64,000 nt of DNA from Fratercula arctica (Eukaryota; Chordata; Aves; Charadriiformes; Alcidae). Under the pieces are notes generated by a model. The model had not been told where the DNA came from. It ran no database searches and was given only the letters and a program-made list of their open reading frames with translations. The DNA lies in contig CANTUZ010000014.1 of assembly GCA_947846985.1 (NCBI GenBank), positions 11,887,837 through 11,951,836 on the forward strand, in the 5' to 3' direction. The translations under genes were made by a program, and so were the position numbers. How positions within the stretch are numbered: position 1 is the first letter of the stretch; each line of letters starts with the position of its first letter. Positions 63,735-64,000 of the stretch are shown here, piece by piece.

Positions 63735-64000
63735 GGGGGGGGGCGGGGGGAGGTGTCAGGGGGGGCACCCATGGGTGCTGAGGGGGGGGTTGTGGAGCCT
63801 CATGGGGTCCCCATGGCGCCCAGAGCCCCCCCACGGCACCTATAGCTCACCCATGGCACCAACAGCCCCCCCAGCACCCATAACCCCCCCAGGCACCCTA
63901 TGGCACCTATAGACACCCCACCCGCAGCACCCATAGCCCCCCCCCCCCCCCCCCCCCAGCACCTATAGCATCCCCAGGAGCCTATAGCACCCATATTCCC
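63735..64000. repeat. CACCCATAGCCCCCCC repeats, RBM10 intron
   Basis: Units such as GGCACCTATAGCTCACCCAT. A long C run lies at about 63938-63957. No exon was seen before the window ends. Confidence 0.8.

Overview
The window is vertebrate nuclear DNA, almost certainly from a bird. The evidence is split genes with GT-AG introns and AATAAA signals, an avian-type CR1 LINE fragment whose 3' end carries ATCATAGAATC repeats (about 34873-35288), and a decayed class III (ERV-L-like) endogenous retrovirus. The extreme G/C content, the tiny genes and introns built of minisatellites fit a GC-rich dot microchromosome. The species cannot be named from the sequence.

Five genes lie head to tail on the minus strand. 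From right to left (their 5' to 3' direction) they are RBM10 (last six exons found, 63729-58592), CFP/properdin (57963 to about 46560), SYN1/synapsin I (28660-19368), UXT (17762-14208, complete) and CDK16 (first coding exons, 10906-1249, running off the left edge). All five belong to the human Xp11.2-p11.3 neighbourhood, so this is a conserved but reshuffled and condensed synteny block. TIMP1, ELK1, UBA1 and USP11, which are near these genes in mammals, were not found.

The reading frames of CDK16, UXT and RBM10 join perfectly across every exon seen, including exons with runs of 9-10 identical bases. SYN1 and CFP do not. SYN1 has about four one-base frame conflicts, an exon that cannot be found, and an exon with no visible AG acceptor. 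CFP thrombospondin repeats 3 and 4 each contain a pair of compensating frame changes. This is either assembly error confined to those genes or real decay or divergence.

Nearly every intron and spacer is a tandem-repeat array with its own unit. Many units share a few core motifs (GGGGACAT, CTCCCAGT, GGGGCGTGGC, CTATAGGG, TGACCCCTCCCCC) in either orientation. These arrays give stop-free frames on both strands, which explains the very long spurious ORFs.

Between CFP and SYN1 lies a large imperfect inverted repeat. The left arm is about 29.6-32.4 kb and the right arm about 38.7-43.7 kb, and each carries an array of the same 20-bp unit in opposite orientation. The roughly 6.4-kb AT-richer spacer holds the retroviral remnant, itself interrupted by the CR1 fragment.
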